Shown here: positions 16,427 through 24,060 of the stretch, one piece after another
Layout: the number at the start of each line of letters is the position of its first letter
How positions within the stretch are numbered: the stretch's first letter is position 1
Assembly (NCBI GenBank): GCA_016794505.1
Contig: JAEUJZ010000020.1
Location: 62,001 to 126,000, forward strand
From: Myxococcales bacterium
Lineage (GTDB): Bacteria > Myxococcota_A > Polyangia > Palsa-1104 > JAEUJZ01
Direction: 5' to 3'
Length of the DNA: 64,000 bases
Program-made: the position numbers and the translations under genes
The notes under the pieces: model-generated
Database searches by the model: none
Told to the model about the DNA's origin: nothing
Seen by the model: only the letters and a program-made list of their open reading frames with translations

Positions 16427-17595
16427 CGCGAGCCTCCACTGCGCGGGACCGCACTGCTGCAGAACAAGAGCAGCGCTTCACTGATCTCGGTTGGGGTCAG
16501 CCAGTACTCGGCCGCTCCGCTCTCGCGGGCGACGCGGGGCATGCCGTCAACGGTGGTGGTCTCTGCGTCTTGCGCAATGGTGACAGCGCCGCCCTGACGC
16601 ATGGCCATCAGGCCTTCGCTGCCGTCGTTGCCAAGGCCGGTCAGGATGACGCCGATGGCACTTTCGCCATAGCTCTTGGCCACCGAAAGAAACAGCCGGT
16701 CTACCGACGGTCGATGACCACATATCGGCGGCCCCGCATCAGGGGCCAAGACGCCACGGCGAGGAGAGATCAAGTGCCCATCATCGGCGGCAAGATAGAC
16801 GCAGCCGGGACGCACAGGCTGTGACTGATCTACGACGTGAACCGGCAGGTTGGTGTGCGAATTCAGATAGTCGGCAAAGGGCCGAGCAAAGCCCGAAGGC
16901 AAGTGCTGCACGATGGCGATAGCCGCCGTGAACGCAGGCGACAGCGGACGCAGGATATCGGCCAGAATATTGGGCCCACCGATCGAGGCACCGATCGCCA
17001 CCAGCGCGATCTGCTGGCCTGTTCGACGCGCCACCTCGGCCCGTGGTTTTCCGGCTGTGGCCGTCGGCAGCTCGACGCGGCGCGGGATGGGCGTCAGTGC
17101 CACGCTATCTGGAAAGCGCCCGCGACCATCGCTGACCTCAGAGGGCACACGATGGGGCGTCTGTCCTGCCCCATTTGTGCGACCCAAGATGTGGCGCACG
17201 ACGCGCACGCGAGCCAGGCGGCGGACCACGGTGCGCAGATGCCCGGCGAACTCGGCGTCGATGCGGGTCGGCAGGAACTCGCGCTGCAGGACACCGCGGC
17301 GAATCGCGCGCTGCACGCTCTGCTCATCGGGTGTGATGCTGCGCTCTTCGATGAGCAAAATTCCCGTCGGACGCTCGGCCATGATCAGCTCGATGGCGTC
17401 GAGTCCACCGCTGTTGAGCAGCGCGCTGCTCAGCAGCAGCAAGTCGGGGGAGTGTTGCAAGACAGCACCCAACGCTTGGTGCGGGTCGCGAAGCTCGGCC
17501 ACCACTTTGATATCGCTGTCGGCTTCCAGAAGCCGACGCAGCTCGTGACTGCGCTGCGCCGACTCGGCCGCAATGGCGACCAAGAGCAGCTTCAC
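16423..17595 (-). CDS. cheB: CheB-type receptor methylesterase with degenerate receiver
   Basis: A 390-residue protein starting at GTG 17595, whose GTGA overlaps the CheA stop. The C-terminal half (about 195-385) is the methylesterase, with the catalytic Ser in VAIGASIGGPN, His in IVQHLPSG and Asp in GLGNDGSEGL. The N-terminal half has the length of a receiver, but the acidic pair is missing (LLLVAIAAES) and the phospho-acceptor Asp position reads PDLLLLSSAL, with serine instead of Asp. Phosphorylation control by CheA is therefore probably lost; the domain may still bind a partner. It removes methyl groups from the receptor encoded at the operon head. Confidence 0.88.
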   Translation of the reverse strand: MKLLLVAIAAESAQRSHELRRLLEADSDIKVVAELRDPHQALGAVLQHSPDLLLLSSALLNSGGLDAIELIMAERPTGILLIEERSITPDEQSVQRAIRRGVLQREFLPTRIDAEFAGHLRTVVRRLARVRVVRHILGRTNGAGQTPHRVPSEVSDGRGRFPDSVALTPIPRRVELPTATAGKPRAEVARRTGQQIALVAIGASIGGPNILADILRPLSPAFTAAIAIVQHLPSGFARPFADYLNSHTNLPVHVVDQSQPVRPGCVYLAADDGHLISPRRGVLAPDAGPPICGHRPSVDRLFLSVAKSYGESAIGVILTGLGNDGSEGLMAMRQGGAVTIAQDAETTTVDGMPRVARESGAAEYWLTPTEISEALLLFCSSAVPRSGGSR

Positions 17596-19952
17596 CGCGC
17601 GCCTCCGATCAGCCGCGAGACCGTGCCGACCAAGAGACCCTCATCAAACTCGGACTTTACGATGTAGGCGTTGGCGCCCAGCATGCTGGCGCGCTGCCGG
17701 TGATCTTGCGAGGTGTTGCTGGTGAACATCGCGACCGGCAGACCAGGCCAGCGGGGCCGCAAGCGTTCAAGCAGTCCAAAGCCGTCTAGCTGCGGCATAT
17801 CGACGTCGAGAAGCACCGCGGAAAACGTGCTTCGTTCGAGCGCGGCCAAGCCTTCGTTGCCGTTGGCCGCTGTGGTCACTTCATAGCCGCTGGTCGACAG
17901 CACCTGCGCCATCAGCGCGCGAATCACCGCCGAGTCATCGACGATCAGTACGCGATGCCGGGCTCGTTCTTTTTGTGGGCGAGCCTGCTCGCCAGTCTGC
18001 AAGCGATCCTCGGCCAGCTTGACCAAGTCCGCGGGCGCTAGCCAAAGCACCAAGCGACCGTCGTCCAAAACAGCCGAGGCGGTGGCTGGTGCGATCTGCG
18101 TCATCAGCGGATCGCAGGGCTGACGCAAAAGCTCGAACTCGCCGAGGATGCGGGCGGCGGAAAACGCCCACAGCTGATGATCGCTCAAGCTCACAAGCAG
18201 AGCGTGTGGCTCATCCTGCGGCTCAGCAAAGCCCAAGGTCTGGGCCAGCGAGCGCAGCGGCACCACGCCATACCGCGACCATAGGGCACGCCCTCCAGCG
18301 ACGGGACGGATGTCTTGATCTTGCAGGCGCTGCATCTCGATGATGGCGCGCGAGGGCAGCGCGAACAGCGTCCCGGCAATCGACAACACCAGGGCGCGCT
18401 CTTTGCTGATGCGCACGGGCAGCTTCATCAGAAGCCGCGTCCCCTGGCCCTCCTGACTGCTCAGCAAGACCGTTCCACCGACGCGCTGCACCCGACTGCG
18501 TACGATGTCTAGGCCAACGCCGCGACCTGATAGCTCGCTGATCGCGCTACGCGTTGAAAAGCCGTGCTGGAAAAGCAGCTCGAACGCTTGCTGCTCGGAC
18601 AGCGGCGGATGGTTGGCGGGCAAAAGGCCTCGCAGGATGGCAGCGCGCCGGACATCTTCGCGGGCAATGCCCCGACCGTCGTCGGTCACCGTCAGCATGA
18701 CCACGGGGCCGGCGGACTCGGCATGAATGGTCAGCATCGCCTCGGTGGGTTTGCCTTGCGCCTCGCGTTCCTCGGGCGACTCGATGCCGTGATCGATCGC
18801 GTTGCGCAAGATGTGCAGAAGTGGTTCCCAGATCGTGTCGAGGACGGGCCGCTCGATCTCGACGCTGCCGGCCTGCACGCTGACGCGCACCCGCTTGTTC
18901 GATGCCTGCGCCAGATCTTTGGCATGCGCCGCCAAGTCGTGCAGCGAAGGCTCGATCTGCACCAAGCGCAGCGCCCAGGCCGAGCTCTCGATGCCGTCCA
19001 AGAGGCTCTGCAGGCGCTCGAAGTCTTCGAGCAGGGATCGCGCCTCCGAGCTGAGCGCTCGCGTGTCCGGCCGATCCCCATCCACCGTCGAAGGCTGCGT
19101 AAAGCGTTCCTGCCCCAGATTGAGGCTGCGGACGGGGGCCAGAAACGTCTGCTGAGGAACAGACGAGCCGCCATCCATGGCTTTTTGCGTTCCATGCACG
19201 ACGCGGCGGGCTTGCATGCGCAGCGCACGCAGACCGGCCGAGAGCTCGGCGATGGTCCCGCACAACGTGTCGATGCGGTCGGCTTTGACCTGTACCCAGC
19301 GCTCTCGCTGCTGCGGTGATTCGCTGCTCTCTTGGGGGGCGGCGCGGCTCTCGTCCTTGCTGCCTGTTGGGTGGGCAGCGGGATCCTGGCCGCGACCGGC
19401 ATCCGCTGCTGCGCTGCTTGGCGTCGTGGCCACAGGCTGAGACGATGCGGTCAAGGCCGGAAGCGGCGCAGCCACCGTCGCTGCTTGCGCAGATGACTGC
19501 GGCCGTGGCGGTGCCGCCTTTCCTGCAGGCGGTGCCGCCTCTGGCGCAGCGGCTTGCGAGCTCAGAGCAGCCTCAGCGTTCTGCAGCACCTGCTGTGCGC
19601 TCTGCAGGGCTTGCGCATACTCGGCATCGCCGCCGGGGTCGTCCTGCAGCACGCGAGCCGTCAAGTCCAGCGCTTGCCCCACCAGCTCATACGTCGGTCC
19701 AGCTTCGTCCGCGAGGCCGTGGCTGGCTTGCTCCAGCGCGTTTTCGGCGCGATGCACAATGCTGCTGACGGCGCGCAGGCCCAGCATGCGCGACTCACCC
19801 TTTAGAGTGTGCAGCTCGCGCGCGATCTCCATAAGCGGTGCCGCGCTGGCGTCTTTGCGTGCTCGTGCCGTGAGCTGCTGCTCAAGCCGTCGCAGGCGCT
19901 CGACGGCACTGGCGCGAAAGCGCTGCAGCAACTGTTTCTGCGCTGGACTCAT
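17592..19952 (-). CDS. cheA: Hybrid chemosensory histidine kinase CheA with C-terminal receiver
   Basis: A 786-residue protein. An N-terminal Hpt domain carries H48 in LHTLKGESR. A Pro/Ala/Ser-rich linker (about 130-215) follows, then the dimerisation region, then the ATPase with N-box HILRNAIDHGIE (about 375), VTDDGRGIA and the SGRGVGLDIV loop. A CheW-like regulatory domain (about 510-640) is followed by a receiver at about 664-786 with LIVDDSA and D in AVLLDVDMPQLDG. No CheY/CheB-binding P2 is evident. The layout matches FrzE-type CheA-CheY fusions of myxobacteria. It overlaps the receptor and CheB genes by four bases each. Confidence 0.95.
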   Translation of the reverse strand: MSPAQKQLLQRFRASAVERLRRLEQQLTARARKDASAAPLMEIARELHTLKGESRMLGLRAVSSIVHRAENALEQASHGLADEAGPTYELVGQALDLTARVLQDDPGGDAEYAQALQSAQQVLQNAEAALSSQAAAPEAAPPAGKAAPPRPQSSAQAATVAAPLPALTASSQPVATTPSSAAADAGRGQDPAAHPTGSKDESRAAPQESSESPQQRERWVQVKADRIDTLCGTIAELSAGLRALRMQARRVVHGTQKAMDGGSSVPQQTFLAPVRSLNLGQERFTQPSTVDGDRPDTRALSSEARSLLEDFERLQSLLDGIESSAWALRLVQIEPSLHDLAAHAKDLAQASNKRVRVSVQAGSVEIERPVLDTIWEPLLHILRNAIDHGIESPEEREAQGKPTEAMLTIHAESAGPVVMLTVTDDGRGIAREDVRRAAILRGLLPANHPPLSEQQAFELLFQHGFSTRSAISELSGRGVGLDIVRSRVQRVGGTVLLSSQEGQGTRLLMKLPVRISKERALVLSIAGTLFALPSRAIIEMQRLQDQDIRPVAGGRALWSRYGVVPLRSLAQTLGFAEPQDEPHALLVSLSDHQLWAFSAARILGEFELLRQPCDPLMTQIAPATASAVLDDGRLVLWLAPADLVKLAEDRLQTGEQARPQKERARHRVLIVDDSAVIRALMAQVLSTSGYEVTTAANGNEGLAALERSTFSAVLLDVDMPQLDGFGLLERLRPRWPGLPVAMFTSNTSQDHRQRASMLGANAYIVKSEFDEGLLVGTVSRLIGGAR

Positions 19953-21505
19953 TTGCTGCCTCGCCGGCCTTCCGTCTTGAACGTTCCCACCAACGACCGG
20001 AACTGCTCTGCGGTGCTGCGCAAAAGCTCGACGGATGCCCGGCTCTCGCGTGAAGATCCGACGCTGCCCGACAGGATGTTGCCGATCTCACGCATGCTCT
20101 CAAGCACCTGCCCGGTCGCGGTTCGCTGCTGCTGCGTGACCATTGTGATGTGATGCGCCGAATCCGTCGTCGACTCCGCGAGCTTGCGGCTCTCGTCGGT
20201 GGACACGGCGCTGGACGTACCGGCGCTGCGGATATCGACCAGCAGCGTCTTTACGTCCTGCACCGACGCTGTGATCCGCTCGGCCAAGCGACGCATCTCG
20301 CTGGCTACCAACGAAAAGGCCCGCCCGGCTTCCCCGGCCCGCGTCGCTTCAAGCGATGCATTCAGCGCCAAAAGATCGCTGCGATCGGCGATGTCGCGAA
20401 TGACTTCCAAGAGCTCGGCGATGCGGTTGGTGTGGCTCGTCAGCGACAGCACGTGGCCCGCCATGCTCTCGGTGGTCTGGCGGGTGCGCTGCGCGTTATC
20501 GAACACCCCATGCGCGGCTTCGGCGATGTTCGATGCGCTGTCCAAAAGAGACTGCACCGTGCGGCTGACTTCTTCGACGCCAGCCGCTTGCCGCGCCGTG
20601 GCTTCTTCCTGCCGCTGCACCAGCTCATAAAGCTGCGTCGACGCCCCGGCCAGCTTCAGCGCGGCTTCGGCAATCTGACCGATGATCGAGCGCTGGTGCT
20701 CGCACATGCGATTGAACGCCAGAGCGACTTCGCCTTCGGCATCGACCTGCGCGGTCAGATCGCCGCGGCCCATCATGTCCATGCCTTGGGCCAGCGCTCG
20801 CAGCACATCCAGCATGTGATCGAAGGCCTCTGCCATTTGGCCGATCTCGTCGCGGCCATGCATCCCCAGGGGCTGCTGGCTTAGATCTCCTTGTGCGATC
20901 CGACGAGCGGCGACGGTCATGATGTTCAGCGGGCGAAGCAGCCAGCGCGCCACAAACAGGCTGCTCAGCACCCCCAGAACAAGAAACGCCCCCAGCACGA
21001 TGGAAAGGACGATGTTCATGTCGTGCCGCGCTCGTGCCAAGCGTTGCAGCGACAGGCCCAGCGTGACGCGGCCGCTTGTGCCATCGCGCAGACGGATGGC
21101 CATATCGACGCGCACCGCGTCGCTGCGAAACTCGACGCTGGGCTTATCTGTAAGGGGCGGCAGTGGGCCGGTCGCGCGCTCGCCATGGACGGCGGCGGCC
21201 GGGCTGCCGTCGGGACGGCGGATGACGACAAAGCCGTCGGCTAGCTCGCTGAGCCCCGTCAAAAAGTCCTGCATGCGCCCGACGTCGTTGGCTTCCAGCC
21301 ACGGCCGCGCGGTCCGCACCGTCAAGCTGGCCAGCGACAGAGCACTGCCCTCCATATCACTGCGGGCAGAGCGCTCGATGCCAACAGACAGCAATAGAAA
21401 CAGGCTTGCGGACAGGCCCGCCAAGAGCAGGGCCGTAAACCACGCAAAGCGAATGCTCAAAGGGATGTTGAGGTACCTTTTGCGCATGCGGTTCCCGTCC
21501 CGCAT
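19949..21505 (-). CDS. Methyl-accepting chemotaxis protein
   Basis: A 518-residue receptor (an alternative ATG lies six codons in, at 21487, behind GGGA). TM1 lies near 18-42, a periplasmic sensor of about 120 residues follows, TM2 lies near 163-187, then a HAMP domain starts with LLRPLNIM. The signalling tip reads DLLALNASLEATRAGEAGRAF, with the canonical E..RAGE.G.GF character. There is no C-terminal CheR-docking pentapeptide. The ligand is unknown: the sensor domain is not recognisably PAS or dCache. It is the first gene of the chemosensory operon, 92 bases after the Coq4-like gene. Confidence 0.93.
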   Translation of the reverse strand: MRDGNRMRKRYLNIPLSIRFAWFTALLLAGLSASLFLLLSVGIERSARSDMEGSALSLASLTVRTARPWLEANDVGRMQDFLTGLSELADGFVVIRRPDGSPAAAVHGERATGPLPPLTDKPSVEFRSDAVRVDMAIRLRDGTSGRVTLGLSLQRLARARHDMNIVLSIVLGAFLVLGVLSSLFVARWLLRPLNIMTVAARRIAQGDLSQQPLGMHGRDEIGQMAEAFDHMLDVLRALAQGMDMMGRGDLTAQVDAEGEVALAFNRMCEHQRSIIGQIAEAALKLAGASTQLYELVQRQEEATARQAAGVEEVSRTVQSLLDSASNIAEAAHGVFDNAQRTRQTTESMAGHVLSLTSHTNRIAELLEVIRDIADRSDLLALNASLEATRAGEAGRAFSLVASEMRRLAERITASVQDVKTLLVDIRSAGTSSAVSTDESRKLAESTTDSAHHITMVTQQQRTATGQVLESMREIGNILSGSVGSSRESRASVELLRSTAEQFRSLVGTFKTEGRRGSK

Positions 21506-21597
21506 CGTGACCGCTACAGGCTGGCAAGAACGACTCGGTCAGATGAGGGACCTTGCCAGTGTACAAGGCCAAAGAACCTCAAGGAAACCCGAGATCT

Positions 21598-22281
21598 CTA
21601 CGTGGCGACAGGGGGTGCCGAATTTGCTCCGTCGTGCTGCTGCGCAGAAGCCGCGGCCCCGGCCGGCTGCCTTGCGGTCTGCAGCAACGCCACCGGCACA
21701 AAGACAAAGATCGACGCCAGCAAGGTCAGAAGAGCCACGGGAATGCTGGCCAGATAGTACGCCGTCAGCACCGCGACATCGCCAAGCGTCCCAAGCATGC
21801 CGTGCTTGCTGCCCACGGCTTTTCCGTCGGGGGAAAGCCCCATAGCGGCGCGGGCATCCTGTACGGTCTTTGCAAGCAGCGTCGCATCGTACATCTCGCC
21901 ATACAGGCTGCGGCTGCGCCGTCCCAGAAAAAAGGCCTGTAGCGTGCGACGAGGACACACCAGCAAGCCCGCGTTTAGGGCGCCCAAGTTCAGCCACCAC
22001 GCCGCATAGAAGCGACCGCAGCCGGCAGCAAGCTCCCACGCGCTGATCTCGAACTCGCCGCGCCAGTCGGTGCGATAGCCGGTCACGATGTGATGCAGAT
22101 CATGGAAGCGAACGGCGGCCACGCGCGCCGGGGTGTTGGGCATAAACAGGCGCAGCGGGCCCAGCTTCAGCTTGACCCAGGCGTCGCTGTAACCTCCGTC
22201 GGGACCGAAGTGGTTTTCGGCAAAATATGCGGCGACCGCGTCGCGCAGTGTCAGCGAGTCATCATAGTGGTCTCTCATCAT
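21598..22281 (-). CDS. Coq4-like protein with putative metal motif
   Basis: A 227-residue protein. Residues 60-76 read HDLHHIVTGYRTDWRGE, which fits exactly the HDxxHx11E motif of Coq4, the ubiquinone-biosynthesis protein (H60, D61, H64, E76). Two hydrophobic segments near 170-205 (VAVLTAYYLASIPVALL, ASIFVFVPVALL) should anchor it in the membrane, which Coq4 itself lacks in this form. The function is probably linked to a lipid or quinone, but this is inference. Its ATG overlaps the TetR stop by four bases, so the two are co-translated and TetR probably controls it. Confidence 0.7.
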   Translation of the reverse strand: MMRDHYDDSLTLRDAVAAYFAENHFGPDGGYSDAWVKLKLGPLRLFMPNTPARVAAVRFHDLHHIVTGYRTDWRGEFEISAWELAAGCGRFYAAWWLNLGALNAGLLVCPRRTLQAFFLGRRSRSLYGEMYDATLLAKTVQDARAAMGLSPDGKAVGSKHGMLGTLGDVAVLTAYYLASIPVALLTLLASIFVFVPVALLQTARQPAGAAASAQQHDGANSAPPVAT

Positions 22282-23108
22282 CGCGTCCTCCGTTTGCGTT
22301 CGGCGGCGCTGCGGGCGGCAGGTCGGCGGCGTCGCGGCGCTTCACTCGGCGACGTCGACAGAGCCGGCCCAGCCTCGCTGCGCAGCCCCGAAATTTGCAG
22401 CTGCAGCGCCAGTCGCAGTCGCTGTGTTGCCAGCTCTGCGTCTTGCTGCGCCCCCGCAATGGGATCCAGCAGTCCCACCAAGGTCAAAAAGTACGTGGCA
22501 AAGAAATTCATCGTCGCCAGAAGTGGATCGAAGTCAGCGCGAAGCTCGCCGCGCACCTGCGCTTGCTGCACCAAGCCGGACAGACGCCCGATGAACTCCA
22601 GCGTCAGGCCGACATGGGTTTCTGCGTCGCTGACCCTGCTGTTCGACGCCCCGGCCCGGCCCGGCTGCCCCGCCTCGCCCGATGCGTTGGCATTCGCGTG
22701 GGCGTTGGGCTGGGGACCCGCCGGATCGCTGTCCAAAAACAGCAGCTCTTTGATGAACAGGCGCGACAGCCGACGATCGCTTTCGTAATAGCGATAGAAG
22801 CTCGAAAACACATGGACAAGCTGCTCTAGGAGCACGCTCTGGCTCGGCGAGCGCATCCCCGCTTTGTCCCCCTGGGGCAGCGACTCAAAGGCGCGGCGCT
22901 GCACATCGAGCACCGCGTCGGAAAACAGCAGAAAAAGCAGGCCCTGCTTGTCGCGGGCATACAGAAAGATCGTGCCGACGCCGATGCCGGCCCGCTCAGC
23001 GATCTGGCGCATGGTTGTGGCGTCGAAGCCCTGCTGCGAAAACAGCTCCCGCGCGGCCCGGCTCAGCCGCTCGCGCTTGTCTTGCTTGTTGGCTTCTCGC
23101 ACGCCCAT
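22278..23108 (-). CDS. TetR-family transcriptional regulator
   Basis: A 276-residue protein from ATG 23108. The helix-turn-helix spans about 32-52 (TTMRQIAERAGIGVGTIFLY), the standard TetR signature. The C-terminal ligand-binding part is longer than usual and ends in a basic tail with RRRRPAARSAAERKRRTR. A longer frame reaching 23225 would run through the operator-like array upstream and is rejected. The gene overlaps the Coq4-like gene by four bases. By the usual TetR logic it represses its own operon through the array at 23214-23249 until a small ligand binds; the ligand is unknown. Confidence 0.9.
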   Translation of the reverse strand: MGVREANKQDKRERLSRAARELFSQQGFDATTMRQIAERAGIGVGTIFLYARDKQGLLFLLFSDAVLDVQRRAFESLPQGDKAGMRSPSQSVLLEQLVHVFSSFYRYYESDRRLSRLFIKELLFLDSDPAGPQPNAHANANASGEAGQPGRAGASNSRVSDAETHVGLTLEFIGRLSGLVQQAQVRGELRADFDPLLATMNFFATYFLTLVGLLDPIAGAQQDAELATQRLRLALQLQISGLRSEAGPALSTSPSEAPRRRRPAARSAAERKRRTR

Positions 23109-23213
23109 GGTCGATGCCTGCTCTCTTCCTTGCTTTGTTTGGTTCGGGCTGGTTGGCACTCGCGCGCCTTCGTTGACTTCACTTCTGTGGGCCGTGTGAC
23201 CGTGAAGCGATCC

Positions 23214-23249
23214 GAACAAGTTCAATTGTGAACACGTTCATATTTGAAC
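23214..23249. promoter_or_regulatory. Operator-like array of GTTCA-N4-TGAAC palindromes, 16-bp period
   Basis: Two perfect inverted repeats GTTCA-N4-TGAAC lie at 23220-23233 and 23236-23249, two bases apart. GAAC recurs at 23214, 23230 and 23246, and GTTC at 23220 and 23236, so every element is repeated at exactly 16 bp. It starts about 106 bp upstream of the TetR ATG, in the promoter region shared with the RDD gene. This layout is expected for cooperative binding of two or more dimers of a TetR protein. Confidence 0.65.
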
Positions 23250-23309
23250 GCAATCACAAAATCCGCGAGCAGCCGGCACCCAGCGCTCCTCGCCTCTGCC
23301 CGACACCGC

Positions 23310-23352
23310 GGCCAAACAACACGGCCAAACAACACGGCCAAACAACACGGCC
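23310..23352. repeat. Three tandem copies of a 13-bp unit
   Basis: The unit GGCCAAACAACAC occurs three times without a break (23310-23322, 23323-23335, 23336-23348) and is followed by GGCC. It lies between tetR and the RDD gene and outside any gene. It could be a protein-binding array or a slippage product. Confidence 0.9.
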
Positions 23353-23418
23353 GGACAGAACGCGTGGAACCTTGTGACAACGATTGCGATTTGGGTGACG
23401 GGCTAATAAAGTAATCCC

Positions 23419-24060
23419 ATGGCAGTCCTTGCCTCCCCCGCGCGTGTACCCCCTGAGCCTCAGGCCAGCCAGGGGTACGAACACCCTCCCCCGCAGACTC
23501 CATCGAACGTGGCCGGCTCGGATGCCATCGCTCGCGGCCCTCTGCCCATGACGCCGCCGACTGCCGCGCATACCAGCGGCCCGGTTGTCGATGACCTGTA
23601 TTTCCGAGCGGCATCGACGCTGCGCCGAATGGCGGCAGCGCTGATCGATCTGCTGCTGCTGCTGCCGCTGTCTGCGGCGATCGGCCTTCTGCTCTGCCTG
23701 ACCATGGGCCTGCCGGTACCGCGCCTGGCCGAGCTCAGCCCGGATCTCTTGCTGGCCACGCTTCTCGACGGCGGAACAACCGGAGCCGTCCTATTGATCG
23801 TCGCTGCCGGCCTTTCGGTGGCCTATTTCTGCGGCTTTCATGTCTTGCGGGGTCAGACCCCCGGCAAGCGCTTGCTTGGCATCATGGTGATCAGCTCACG
23901 CGGCGAGCGCCCTTCGATCGCACGCAGCCTGCTGCGCACGGGGGCGTATCTGCTTTCGGCGCTGCCCGTGAGCATTGGTTTTCTGTGGGTTGGCTTTGAC
24001 CGCGAACGGCGTGCGCTGCACGACTGGGTCGCTGGAACTTATGTGGTGCGTGTGCCATGA
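23419..24060 (+). CDS. RDD-family membrane protein
   Basis: A 213-residue protein. After a Pro/Ala-rich N-terminal stretch (about 1-60) comes the RDD domain: RMAAALIDLLLLLPL as TM1, a second TM near 128-143, LRGQTPGKRLLGIMV between TM2 and TM3, a third near 178-194, and the final RALHDWVAGTYVV. These are the family signatures. RDD proteins are small membrane proteins, some implicated in ion exchange; the substrate here is unknown. Its TGA overlaps the ATG of the following large gene (ATGA at 24057-24060), so the two are co-translated. Confidence 0.85.
   Translation: MAVLASPARVPPEPQASQGYEHPPPQTPSNVAGSDAIARGPLPMTPPTAAHTSGPVVDDLYFRAASTLRRMAAALIDLLLLLPLSAAIGLLLCLTMGLPVPRLAELSPDLLLATLLDGGTTGAVLLIVAAGLSVAYFCGFHVLRGQTPGKRLLGIMVISSRGERPSIARSLLRTGAYLLSALPVSIGFLWVGFDRERRALHDWVAGTYVVRVP

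Larger units (their letters stand above)
23109..23418. other. Divergent intergenic region between tetR and the RDD gene
   Basis: About 310 bases separate the TetR ATG from the plus-strand RDD gene. It holds the GAAC/GTTC array (23214-23249) and a 13-bp tandem repeat (23310-23352), described separately, and should contain both promoters. TAATAA at 23404-23409 is an A/T-rich element near the RDD start. No small gene is convincing. Confidence 0.5.

Noticed and set aside
23310..23352. CRISPR array
   Set aside because: Only three 13-bp units with no spacers and no cas genes.
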